Shown piece by piece: positions 1 through 7,316 of a stretch of 64,000 bases of DNA. Source of the stretch: Spirosoma oryzicola (GTDB taxonomy: Bacteria > Bacteroidota > Bacteroidia > Cytophagales > Spirosomataceae); the NCBI RefSeq assembly GCF_021233055.1, contig NZ_CP089538.1, positions 477,501 to 541,500 on the forward strand. Reading direction: 5' to 3'. The notes beneath the pieces were generated by a model. It ran no database searches, was not told where the DNA came from, and saw nothing but the letters and a program-made list of their open reading frames with translations. Numbering within the stretch: position 1 is the stretch's first letter; every line of letters starts with the position of its first letter. Position numbers and translations under genes: made by a program.

Positions 1-159
1 CACGCCTGACAAAAACAGCAGGTAATCGCCCGGCAGGAAAAACCCGAAGATGATTCCGTTCTCGACGAAAATAATAAGCGTGATCAGGACTAAACCACCC
101 GTTCGGATAATCTCTTCCGAATTTAACAGGTACTGAAAAAAGTCGACAATCTGGTGCAT
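1..159 (-). CDS. DedA-family membrane protein (5' part only)
   Basis: Only the first 53 codons are present; the gene runs off the left edge of the window. The start is the ATG whose complement lies at 157-159. The translated end contains FVENGIIFGFFLPGDYLLF, a stretch typical of the N-terminal part of DedA/SNARE-associated family inner-membrane proteins, where the E-x-G...P-G-(D/E) signature sits in the first re-entrant membrane region. DedA proteins are polytopic and are implicated in lipid-carrier or membrane homeostasis. It follows the ABC-F gene on the same strand after an 80-bp spacer made of short GAGTGAA-type repeats. Family assignment is fairly secure; function is not. Confidence 0.75.
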   Translation of the reverse strand, partial: MHQIVDFFQYLLNSEEIIRTGGLVLITLIIFVENGIIFGFFLPGDYLLFLSGV

Positions 160-239
160 ACGTAAAGAGTGAAAGAGTCAATGAGTGAAAGAGTGAAGTA
201 CTGGCGGTTGCTTCGTTCACCCATTCGCTCATTCACGCT
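160..239. repeat. intergenic GAGTGAA / GAATGAGCGAATG repeat
   Basis: The spacer between the ABC-F gene and the DedA gene is built from repeated GAGTGAA units (about 165-196) facing CATTCGCTCATTCAC (about 221-235), so the two halves can partly pair. A closely related sequence fills the glyA-tatC spacer (12,925-13,006): GTGAATGAGCGAATGGGTG here (complement) against GTGAGTGAGCGAATGAGTG there. It looks like a dispersed intergenic repeat rather than coding DNA. Confidence 0.5.
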
Positions 240-2135
240 CTAAATATATTCCGCCAGCTCCAGCCAACGGTCTGATTTTGTAGCAATACTTTGATCAATC
301 TCTTCGATTTCTCGCGACCACGCCGTTAACTGTTCGTGGTGGCCGCCCGTATTCAGTAGACCAATTACCTCGGTTTTCCGTTGCTCCAGCGACTCGATTT
401 CTTTTTCGAGTGTTTCGTACTCACGAATTTCCTTGAACGACAATTTCTTTTTGGCCGTCGTAGTGCTAACCGCCGTCGCCGGTGAAACTACCTCGCTGGC
501 GGTTTGGTTCTTAGCCGTGGGCTGCACTGACTTATCGACTTGCGGTACGTTCTTGGGCTGCGAGTCGCGCCATTCGCGGTAATCCGTGTAATTACCCGGA
601 TAGTCGCGAACTTTACCGGCACCCTCCAATACAAAAACGTGCTCAACGAGCCGATCCATAAAGTAACGGTCGTGGGTAACGATCAGAACACAACCGGAGA
701 AACTAAGCAAAAAGTCTTCCAGTACGTTGAGCGTCGTGATGTCCAGGTCGTTCGTTGGCTCATCGAGAATCAAGAAGTTCGGATTCTGCACCAACACCAG
801 TAGCAACTGCAACCGCCGTTTTTCGCCACCGCTTAGCTTCGCCACGTAATCGTACTGCTTCGCGCGGTCGAACAGGAACCGGCTTAGCAACTGACTAGCC
901 GAAACGGTGTCGCCATTGGCTAGTTTCATCACCTCGGCAACATCCTGTACAACATCGATAACGCGTTGATTTTCGGGAATGTCTAGTTCACTCTGTGTGT
1001 AATACCCAAACTTAACTGTGCCGCCCGTTGTGATCTTTCCCGAATCGGGCCGCAACTGACCCGTCAGCATATTCATCAGTGTGGTTTTACCCATGCCGTT
1101 TTTGCCGATCAGCCCGACGCGGTCGAACCGTTTGAACGTGTACGTAAAATGATCGAGCAGGACTTTTTCATCGAATCGTTTGCTTAGATTTTCGACTTCC
1201 AGAATCTTGGTGCCAAGCCGGGCGGTACGCAGGTTTAAATCCAGATCGCCGTCGCTGCGACGACCGCTTGTTTTTTCTTTCAGGTCCTCAAACGCGTCGA
1301 TCCGGTACTGGGCTTTGGTACCCCGCGCTTTGGGCTGCCGACGCATCCACTCCAGTTCGCGCCGGAAGGTGTTTCGGTCTTTCGCCAGTTCCGACGCTGC
1401 GGCTTGTTCGCGCTCGTCTTTCTTTTCCAGAAAATACGCGTAGTTGCCTTTGTAGGTGTATAGCTGGCCATTGTCGAGTTCCGCGATCTGATTGCAGACC
1501 CGATCCAGGAAATAACGGTCGTGGGAGACCATCAGCAACGTACCGTTGTTCGTGTTGAGGAAGTTTTCGAGGTATTCAATCGCTTCCAGGTCGAGGTGGT
1601 TGGTTGGCTCGTCCAGAATAAGCAAATCAGGGTTCTGGATCAGTACCCGTGCCAGCGCAACCCGCTTGCGTTGCCCACCCGACAGCGACCCTACCGGCTG
1701 TTCGACATTCTGAATGCCCAACTCCCCGAGGATTTGCCGAATCTGGGACTCGTAATCCCAGGCTTCTAGCTTTTCCATGTCCGACATAGCTTGTTCGAGC
1801 GCTGCGTGATCGTCGTTGGCCAACGCATGTTCGTAGGCACGTACCGCATCGAGTTGGGCGCTATCGCCCGCCAGTACGACATTCATCACAGTCAGGGCAT
1901 CGTTGAGGTCGGGTTGTTGATCGAGGTAGCCGATACTAATATCTTTCCGGTGGCTAACAATACCGGCGTCGGGGGGCGCTGCTCCGGCTAGGATGGAAAG
2001 CAGTGTTGTTTTGCCCGAGCCGTTGGCCCCGACGATAGCCACCTTATCGCCCCGATTGACGCCAAACGTCAGATTTTGGAACAGCATCCGGTCGCCGTAT
2101 GACTTCGTTAAATTTTCCGCTGAAAGGTAATTCAT
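240..2135 (-). CDS. uup: ABC-F family ATPase, Uup-like
   Basis: A 631-residue soluble protein with two ABC ATPase domains and no membrane segment, the hallmark of the ABC-F family, which act on ribosomes or nucleic acid rather than in transport. The first domain has Walker A GANGSGKTT at 36-44, signature LSGGQRKR and Walker B LLILDEPTNHLD. The second has GKNGMGKTT, LSGGEKRR and LILDEPTNDLD. A charged linker containing EREQAAASELAKDRN separates them. The last ~60 residues (EIREYETLEKEIESLEQ onward) look like the coiled-coil DNA-binding tail of Uup, which is why I favour Uup over EttA or YbiT. A promoter-like TACCTTTG on this strand lies about 95 bp upstream. Family is secure; the exact paralogue is less so. 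Confidence 0.9.
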   Translation of the reverse strand: MNYLSAENLTKSYGDRMLFQNLTFGVNRGDKVAIVGANGSGKTTLLSILAGAAPPDAGIVSHRKDISIGYLDQQPDLNDALTVMNVVLAGDSAQLDAVRAYEHALANDDHAALEQAMSDMEKLEAWDYESQIRQILGELGIQNVEQPVGSLSGGQRKRVALARVLIQNPDLLILDEPTNHLDLEAIEYLENFLNTNNGTLLMVSHDRYFLDRVCNQIAELDNGQLYTYKGNYAYFLEKKDEREQAAASELAKDRNTFRRELEWMRRQPKARGTKAQYRIDAFEDLKEKTSGRRSDGDLDLNLRTARLGTKILEVENLSKRFDEKVLLDHFTYTFKRFDRVGLIGKNGMGKTTLMNMLTGQLRPDSGKITTGGTVKFGYYTQSELDIPENQRVIDVVQDVAEVMKLANGDTVSASQLLSRFLFDRAKQYDYVAKLSGGEKRRLQLLLVLVQNPNFLILDEPTNDLDITTLNVLEDFLLSFSGCVLIVTHDRYFMDRLVEHVFVLEGAGKVRDYPGNYTDYREWRDSQPKNVPQVDKSVQPTAKNQTASEVVSPATAVSTTTAKKKLSFKEIREYETLEKEIESLEQRKTEVIGLLNTGGHHEQLTAWSREIEEIDQSIATKSDRWLELAEYI

Positions 2136-2227
2136 TAGCTAATTTTGAATCAATTTGATGGTCCAGGGGAATCGTTCTGCTTCGTTGCTTGCGGGTACAT
2201 TCGGTCAACTGGACTTCTCTCTGGTTA

Positions 2228-2235
2228 CAAAGGTA
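2228..2235 (-). promoter_or_regulatory. TAnnTTTG -7 element ahead of the ABC-F gene
   Basis: The minus strand reads TACCTTTG, an exact match to the Bacteroidetes sigma-A -7 consensus TAnnTTTG, about 95 bp before the ABC-F start. No clear TTG -33 element is seen at the usual distance, so this is a half-supported promoter. Confidence 0.4.
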
Positions 2236-2301
2236 CAATAAAGAAAATCGTTCGTATTTTTACGGACCAACATGATCCTTGCCTTTTCCTTATAACCAAC
2301 A

Positions 2302-3315
2302 ATGTTTCTGAAATATCTCAGTGTAGCGAGTATAGTTGCCCTAAGTTCAGTCGTGAGCGTGAATGCCCAAACGACGACTAGTTTTACTTCCTACACGCAG
2401 GTTATTCCCGGTAGTAACCAGACGTATGCAATGGCTGCTATCCCAGGCGGTAAGTACCTGATGGGTAGCACTCCCTCTGAAAAAGGACACAAACCCGATG
2501 AAAGTCCGCAGCATGGTGTAACAATCGAGCCATTCTACATGGGGAAATACGAGGTAACGTGGGATCTTTATGACCTGTTCGCCTTTACCAATATGGAAAA
2601 GGAAATGGCCGCGAAATATACCGACACCGACGCCAAGCTGTCTAAAACGGACGCTACCACCCGGCCTAGTCCGCCGTATGTCGATATGTCGTTCGGTATG
2701 GGTCGGGCAGGTTATCCAGCAATCAACATGACCCAGTACGCGGCCATCAAATTCTGCGCCTGGCTGTACGCTAAAACGGGGGTGTTTTACCGGTTGCCGA
2801 CCGAAGCTGAATGGGAATACGCTTGCCGGGGCAACGACAAAAATGCGACGCTGGCTTATTCTTTCGGTAACGATGTGAAAAAACTGGGCGAATACGCGGT
2901 GTTCAAGGGAAACAGCGATGGTGGTTATAAAAAGGTCGGGACGAAGAAACCAAATTCGTTCGGTCTCTACGATATACACGGTAACGTCATGGAGTGGACC
3001 AAGGATCAGTACATCGAGGATTATTACAAACAGGTAGCCAGTGGAAAGGTCAAGGAGTCATATGCACCAACGACTACACTGTATCCGAACTCGGTACGGG
3101 GTGGCTCCTGGGATGATGATCCGACGGTCCTACGCTCAGCGGCTCGTACGCCTTCGGCTCCAGCCTGGAAAGTACTCGATCCGCAAAGTCCTAAGTCAGA
3201 CTGGTGGCTTACGTCGGCTTCGTTCGTTGGCTTTCGGATCGTACGGCCCGCCAAAACCCCTAGTCAGGAAGAGATTGACGCCTACTACGGCATCAAACCA
3301 ATCAAAGATTATTGA
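2302..3315 (+). CDS. secreted SUMF1/FGE-sulfatase-domain protein
   Basis: The 337-residue product begins with a cleavable signal peptide (MFLKYLSVASIVALSSVVSVNAQ), so it should be periplasmic or surface-exposed. Residues ~45-330 match the formylglycine-generating-enzyme/SUMF1 fold: MGSTPSEKGHKPDESPQH near the start, RLPTEAEWEYACRG in the middle, GNVMEW at 227-232 and RGGSWDDD at 266-273, ending with VGFRIVRP. In true sulfatase-activating enzymes the catalytic cysteines follow the RGGSW motif; here that position reads DDDPTVLRSAAR with no cysteine, so formylglycine formation is unlikely. In Bacteroidetes this fold is often reused in gliding/T9SS or ligand-binding proteins such as GldJ/GldK. 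It stands alone between an unrelated divergent gene and folK. Family sure, role unknown. Confidence 0.85.
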   Translation: MFLKYLSVASIVALSSVVSVNAQTTTSFTSYTQVIPGSNQTYAMAAIPGGKYLMGSTPSEKGHKPDESPQHGVTIEPFYMGKYEVTWDLYDLFAFTNMEKEMAAKYTDTDAKLSKTDATTRPSPPYVDMSFGMGRAGYPAINMTQYAAIKFCAWLYAKTGVFYRLPTEAEWEYACRGNDKNATLAYSFGNDVKKLGEYAVFKGNSDGGYKKVGTKKPNSFGLYDIHGNVMEWTKDQYIEDYYKQVASGKVKESYAPTTTLYPNSVRGGSWDDDPTVLRSAARTPSAPAWKVLDPQSPKSDWWLTSASFVGFRIVRPAKTPSQEEIDAYYGIKPIKDY

Positions 3316-3420
3316 TTTCGTAGTAAGTGTCAATTTTTAGTTGAAGTTGGGTTCCCAAACCCGTATTATGTGGAATTCGTAAAACACATGATGTAGTGTT
3401 GAGTGAGTGGTGTCGGCGAG

Positions 3421-3496
3421 CCCGTGGTGTCGGTTTCTCAAAACCGACCTTTGGCGTCAGCAATTCGTGTCAGTTTTAAGAAACCGACACCACGGG
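3421..3496. repeat. 18-bp perfect inverted repeat, GTGGTGTCGG family copy 1
   Basis: The arms 3421-3438 (CCCGTGGTGTCGGTTTCT) and 3479-3496 are exact reverse complements around a 40-bp centre that itself contains partial copies (AAACCGACC, GTGTCAGTTTT). Another GTGTCGG occurs just before the left arm. A second, less regular copy lies at 14,186-14,281. It lacks a T tract, so it resembles a REP-like dispersed palindrome more than a terminator. Confidence 0.65.
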
Positions 3497-3576
3497 CCCA
3501 GACCCTATCACGCGTTTTCATGAATTTCGGACAATACTAGTTTTCTAACCTGACAGTAAACCAGCAACTTCACGCC

Positions 3577-4059
3577 TTGGAAACATTCCTTCTTTTAGGG
3601 GCCAATCTTGGCGACCGGGTCACAACCATGAGCCGGGCTGTCGAACTGATTGCCCAACAGGTTGGGAAGATCATTCGACAGTCGAGTTTGTACGAAACGG
3701 CTCCCTGGGGCGTTACTGAGCAACCGTCGTATCTGAATCAGGTATTGCTTGTCGAGACAGCCCTGGCTCCGCAGCCGCTACTTGAACACACCCAGGCTAT
3801 TGAGTACGAGTTGGGGCGTGTTCGGCTTGATAAGTGGGGGGCTCGCCTGATCGACATTGATATTCTGTACTACGAGCAGCAAGCGATAAGGACAGAAACA
3901 CTTAGTATTCCACACCCTTATCTGCATCTTCGCCGGTTCACGCTGATGCCATTGACGGAGATCGCGCCCCACTACAGACATCCTGTTTTGCAGAAAACAA
4001 CCCAAGAATTGCTTAATGAATGCCCGGATACCAGCGATGTTGCGATTTTTAATTTCTGA
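3577..4059 (+). CDS. folK: 2-amino-4-hydroxy-6-hydroxymethyldihydropteridine pyrophosphokinase (HPPK)
   Basis: The 160-residue product is the usual size for single-domain HPPK, which transfers pyrophosphate from ATP to 6-hydroxymethyl-7,8-dihydropterin in folate synthesis in the cytoplasm. Family motifs are in order: LLLGANLGDR at the N terminus, PSYLNQVLLVET, the substrate/ATP-binding loop RLDKWGARLIDIDILYY, and the C-terminal IPHPYLHLRRFTLMPL. The start is taken as TTG at 3577, because no ATG lies between the upstream in-frame stop at 3538 and the first conserved residues. No Shine-Dalgarno is visible, as is normal for the phylum. It is not fused to FolB or FolP and its neighbours are not folate genes. 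Confidence 0.93.
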   Translation: METFLLLGANLGDRVTTMSRAVELIAQQVGKIIRQSSLYETAPWGVTEQPSYLNQVLLVETALAPQPLLEHTQAIEYELGRVRLDKWGARLIDIDILYYEQQAIRTETLSIPHPYLHLRRFTLMPLTEIAPHYRHPVLQKTTQELLNECPDTSDVAIFNF

Positions 4060-4089
4060 AAAATATCGTCGCTACGCTGAAAAGATAGT

Positions 4090-4097
4090 ACCTTTGT
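4090..4097 (+). promoter_or_regulatory. TAnnTTTG -7 element ahead of the aminotransferase gene
   Basis: TACCTTTG matches the Bacteroidetes -7 consensus exactly, 41 bp before the start codon at 4138. A TTG -33 partner is not evident. Confidence 0.45.
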
Positions 4098-4137
4098 AGT
4101 CAGTTTGTTATAATTTTCTCAAAAAGAAACACCGATT

Positions 4138-5355
4138 ATGTCTGCCACGCTTGACACCGTGAGTTTGTTAGCCGACCGCATCAACGCGCTGGAGGAGTCG
4201 TCCACGCTGGCGATGACCAAGAAAGCTCGTGAATTGGCCGCTCAGGGCCACAAAGTAATCAGCCTGAGCGTCGGAGAGCCGGATTTTAAAACTCCTCAAC
4301 ACATCTGTGAGGCCGCCAAAAAAGCCATCGACGACGGCTTTCATGGCTACTCGCCAGTTGCGGGGTATCCAGATCTTCGCAAAGCGATTGCTGATAAGTT
4401 CAAGCGCGATAACAACATCGACTGGAAACCCGAGAATATCGTTGTTTCGACCGGGGCTAAACACTCGCTGGCTAACGTTATTCAGGTTCTGATCAATCCG
4501 GGTGATGAAGTGGTCATTTTCTCACCTTACTGGGTTAGCTATTCCGAGATGGTGAAGCTAGCCGAGGGGAAAGCGGTTGTCGTTGACGGATCGTTCGAGA
4601 ATAATTTCAAAGTAACGCCCGAGCAATTTGAAGCGGCTATCACCGACCGTACGAAGATTGTGATGTACGCGTCGCCGAACAATCCAACCGGTTCTATCTA
4701 CTCGGAAGCGGAGCTTCGTGCCATTGCCGACGTGGTTGCCCGTCACGAAAATGTGTACGTGCTGGCGGATGAAATTTACGAATACATCAACTTTACGCCG
4801 GAAGGACATTTCAGCATCGGGTCTATTCCCGAAATTGCAGAGCGCGTGATCACCGTAAATGGTGTTGCCAAAGGATTTGCAATGACTGGCTGGCGGATTG
4901 GTTACATCGGTGCGGCAAAATGGATCGCTGAAGGTGTAGAAAAGTTGCAGGGTCAGGTAACGTCGGGTACTAACTCGATTGCGCAAAAAGCGACCGTTGC
5001 GGCCTTAACGGGACCGTTAGAGCCTTCAATGGAAATGACCAAAGCATACCATCGTCGCCGTGATCTGGTCGTTAAATTATTGAAAGAAGTGCCTGGCTTC
5101 CGTACGAATGTTCCAGAAGGAGCTTTTTACGCCTTCCCGGATATCAGCTCGTACTACGGCAAATCAGACGGTACGACGACAATTGAAAATTCGGACGATT
5201 TTGCCGCTTGGTTATTAAATACAGCGTACGTAGCAACGGTTGCCGGATCAGGGTTCGGTGCTCCCAATTGCCTGCGGATTTCGACAGCTGCCGCTGATGA
5301 ATCGCTTGTTGAAGCTGTTGAGCGCATCAAAGAAGCTGTATCAAAATTGAAGTAA
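4138..5355 (+). CDS. PLP-dependent class I aminotransferase (aspartate-type)
   Basis: A 405-residue cytoplasmic aminotransferase of fold type I. The PLP Schiff-base lysine is K245 within NGVAKGFAMTGWRIGY, preceded by the cofactor-binding ASPNNPTGSIYS and LADEIYEYI motifs. The pattern AKGFAMTGWRIGYIG is characteristic of subgroup Ib aspartate aminotransferases (Thermus/Rhizobium type), some of which also act on prephenate, so glutamate:oxaloacetate transamination is the best guess but not proven. It is monocistronic: a promoter-like TACCTTTG lies 41 bp upstream and a hairpin terminator follows 26 bp after the stop. Confidence in the family is high; substrate is inferred. Confidence 0.9.
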   Translation: MSATLDTVSLLADRINALEESSTLAMTKKARELAAQGHKVISLSVGEPDFKTPQHICEAAKKAIDDGFHGYSPVAGYPDLRKAIADKFKRDNNIDWKPENIVVSTGAKHSLANVIQVLINPGDEVVIFSPYWVSYSEMVKLAEGKAVVVDGSFENNFKVTPEQFEAAITDRTKIVMYASPNNPTGSIYSEAELRAIADVVARHENVYVLADEIYEYINFTPEGHFSIGSIPEIAERVITVNGVAKGFAMTGWRIGYIGAAKWIAEGVEKLQGQVTSGTNSIAQKATVAALTGPLEPSMEMTKAYHRRRDLVVKLLKEVPGFRTNVPEGAFYAFPDISSYYGKSDGTTTIENSDDFAAWLLNTAYVATVAGSGFGAPNCLRISTAAADESLVEAVERIKEAVSKLK

Positions 5356-5380
5356 TCAGACCAAACTCTGGATATAGTAC

Positions 5381-5411
5381 AATAGCACAGACCTAGTTTG
5401 TGCTATTTTTC
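5381..5411 (+). terminator. intrinsic terminator after the aminotransferase gene
   Basis: AATAGCACA (5381-5389) pairs perfectly with TGTGCTATT (5399-5407), loop of nine bases, followed by a short T run. Confidence 0.75.
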
Positions 5412-5637
5412 TTGTAGTTAAGTAATTAGATCATCCTTGTATGTAAACAAATTAGTAATTTTTAACGTTATTTTAATAAAAAAGTAGTTTTATACTTTTG
5501 AATCAGGTAACTACTATTGCTATTTAATTTTAGTCTTTATATCTTGTCAATCAATTAGTTATACGTATTCTAACACTAGGGCTGTTCTGCTCGTTTCCTT
5601 ACTATTTACTCTTTCAACGAACCTTTTCGGAAAGGGC

Positions 5638-5668
5638 TTGTTTTTGCATTTATAATAGTTTAACTTTG
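5638..5668 (+). promoter_or_regulatory. Bacteroidetes sigma-A promoter ahead of the small membrane protein
   Basis: TTG (5638-5640), a 20-bp spacer and TAACTTTG (5661-5668) fit the Bacteroidetes promoter model TTG-N17..23-TAnnTTTG. The next start codon is 93 bp downstream. Confidence 0.5.
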
Positions 5669-5760
5669 ATTATGCTTGGAATGGGATAAAGATAACGATC
5701 AACTTCTTTTTACTGTAGAGAAAAGGTGTTAACTTAATCTTATAAATTACTAACCGACCG

Positions 5761-5937
5761 ATGAGAAATTTCCGCTTGTATATGCTCTTTCAATGGGTCT
5801 TTTTCCTGCCCATTATTTTACCGCTTTGCATCATTTTTGGTGCGTTACGGGGCGCAGCACAAATGGCTGAGCGCGTAATCGAACAGATAAAGGCGGATAT
5901 CTTACCACAAAACGAAACACAACCATCGATGGATTGA
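5761..5937 (+). CDS. 58-aa predicted small membrane protein
   Basis: ATG at 5761 opens a 58-codon frame ending with TGA at 5935-5937. The peptide begins MRNFRLYMLFQWVFFLPIIL, continues with a further hydrophobic run to about residue 29 (PLCIIFGAL), then becomes an amphipathic, charged tail (MAERVIEQIKADIL). This is the layout of a single-pass or hairpin small membrane protein with positive N-terminal residues. It has its own promoter candidate 93 bp upstream and stands alone between the aminotransferase and the desaturase. I do not recognise a family. Coding status rests on composition, promoter and membrane pattern only. Confidence 0.5.
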   Translation: MRNFRLYMLFQWVFFLPIILPLCIIFGALRGAAQMAERVIEQIKADILPQNETQPSMD

Positions 5938-6200
5938 TGGAATATATCTACGTTTGATACGCCCATTAGACTAGCAGACATAATTTAAAGACTTGCTACA
6001 TTGACAGTGATCTGTTCGGAACCTAACTGCGAAGTGCTAGTTTACAACCATCATGCAGCGGTTAGTTGTACGCGTTACGATTCAGAAAAAATCTACTATA
6101 AAGACTATATAAATACAAGGGCATAGGTAGCCAATACAATCGGAAAAGTTATTAAATTTACCGTTCGTTTTTCACCGAATTGTACCGGCAACACTTACTT

Positions 6201-7232
6201 ATGGCAACGTTCACCAATTTTGTCAACTCGAATACCACCGAACCCCACCGCATTCGCACTCGGCAGATCTTAAAATCTCATCCAGAAGTTAAGAAGCTTA
6301 TCGGCCAAAAGAATCCAACAACGTTTTGGATCATTCTGGGTTGCGTTACCCTGATGACAGGTATCGCTTATCTGGTTCGTGACCAATCGTGGTGGGTCGT
6401 TGTCGCGGCTGCCTGGTTTATCGGCGCTTTCCCGGCGCATACGCTGTTTGTCTGCATTCACGAAGCTGCGCACAACCTGATTTTTCGTAAGCCTGCTGCC
6501 AATATGTGGGCGGCCATTTTTGCCAATCTGCCAACGGTATTCCCAACAGCGCTATCCTTTAAAAACTTTCACATCAAACACCATGCATTCCAAGGCGTGC
6601 ACGAGCTAGATGCTGACTTACCCGACTGGTATGAAGCCAAGCTTATCAACAACTACGCAATTGGTAAGGCGCTTTGGCTGCTTTTCTTCCCTATCTTTCA
6701 GGGTATCCGGACGATTCGTTGCCGCGAACTGGCTGTGATTGACAAATGGGTAGCCACGAATATGATTGTTCAGGTTGCGTTCGATGTGCTGATCGTTGCC
6801 TTGTTTGGCTGGAAAGCTTTAATCTTCTTGGTGTTGTGCTTGTTCTTCTCGGTTGGGCTTCATCCGCTGGGCGCTCGCTGGATTCAGGAACATTACCTAA
6901 CCCTCGACCCGGAGCAAGAGACTTATAGCTACTACGGTCAGTTGAACGGCGTAAACCTGAATGTAGGTTTTCACAACGAACACCACGATTTTCCATCAAT
7001 TCCTTGGAACAAGCTGCCTGATCTCAAGAAATCGGCACCTGAGTATTATGATACGTTGAAATACCATACGTCGTACGTTCGGTTGTTTTTCCGCTTCTTA
7101 TTCGATCAGGAGATTTCGCTGTACTCGCGCATTGTTCGCAAAGAACGTGGTCGGGTAACCATCGCTGATCAATCAAAACCGGATATCGAGTTTATCCAGG
7201 CTAACGAGGCTCCTGCCAAGGTTACGGCCTAA
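6201..7232 (+). CDS. fatty acid desaturase resembling sphingolipid Delta4-desaturases (DEGS1/DES1 type)
   Basis: Start taken at ATG 6201 (343 aa); an upstream in-frame TTG at 6180 would only add seven unlikely residues. This is an integral-membrane diiron desaturase with three histidine boxes: HEAAH (87-91), HIKHH (124-128) and HNEHH (258-262), plus hydrophobic segments at ~42-58, 64-85, 155-170 and 185-222. The third-box context ETYSYYGQLNGVNLNVGF followed by HNEHHDFPSIPW, and APEYYDTLKYH after it, closely follows the eukaryotic dihydroceramide Delta4-desaturase pattern; the second box is followed by DADLP as in that family (VDIP in the human enzyme, from memory). Many Bacteroidetes make sphingolipids, so a ceramide-type substrate is plausible but inferred. 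It is monocistronic and ends at a strong shared terminator. Confidence 0.85.
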   Translation: MATFTNFVNSNTTEPHRIRTRQILKSHPEVKKLIGQKNPTTFWIILGCVTLMTGIAYLVRDQSWWVVVAAAWFIGAFPAHTLFVCIHEAAHNLIFRKPAANMWAAIFANLPTVFPTALSFKNFHIKHHAFQGVHELDADLPDWYEAKLINNYAIGKALWLLFFPIFQGIRTIRCRELAVIDKWVATNMIVQVAFDVLIVALFGWKALIFLVLCLFFSVGLHPLGARWIQEHYLTLDPEQETYSYYGQLNGVNLNVGFHNEHHDFPSIPWNKLPDLKKSAPEYYDTLKYHTSYVRLFFRFLFDQEISLYSRIVRKERGRVTIADQSKPDIEFIQANEAPAKVTA

Positions 7233-7258
7233 GCAAAAGTCAAAAGTCGCCATATTCT

Positions 7259-7300
7259 ACAAACGAAAGCCCCGCCAACACTGGCGGGGCTTTCGTTTGT
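7259..7300. terminator. bidirectional terminator between the desaturase gene and dsbD
   Basis: Perfect 19-bp inverted repeat (7259-7277 with 7282-7300), GC-rich core GCCCCGCCA, four-base loop ACAC, with T runs on both strands. It serves the two convergent genes. Confidence 0.9.
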
Positions 7301-7316
7301 AGTTCAAAGTCAGTTC

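Larger units (their letters stand above)
5356..5760. other. 405-bp AT-rich intergenic region
   Basis: Contains the terminator of the aminotransferase gene (5381-5411), a TACTTTTG promoter-like element at 5493-5500 and a better TTG-N20-TAACTTTG promoter at 5638-5668 ahead of a small membrane-protein gene. No coding sequence is evident in 5412-5637. Confidence 0.5.

Noticed and set aside
2347..2979. 210-codon minus-strand frame opposite the SUMF1-like gene
   Set aside because: No conserved domain, no start context and no signal; the plus-strand protein shows clear family motifs.
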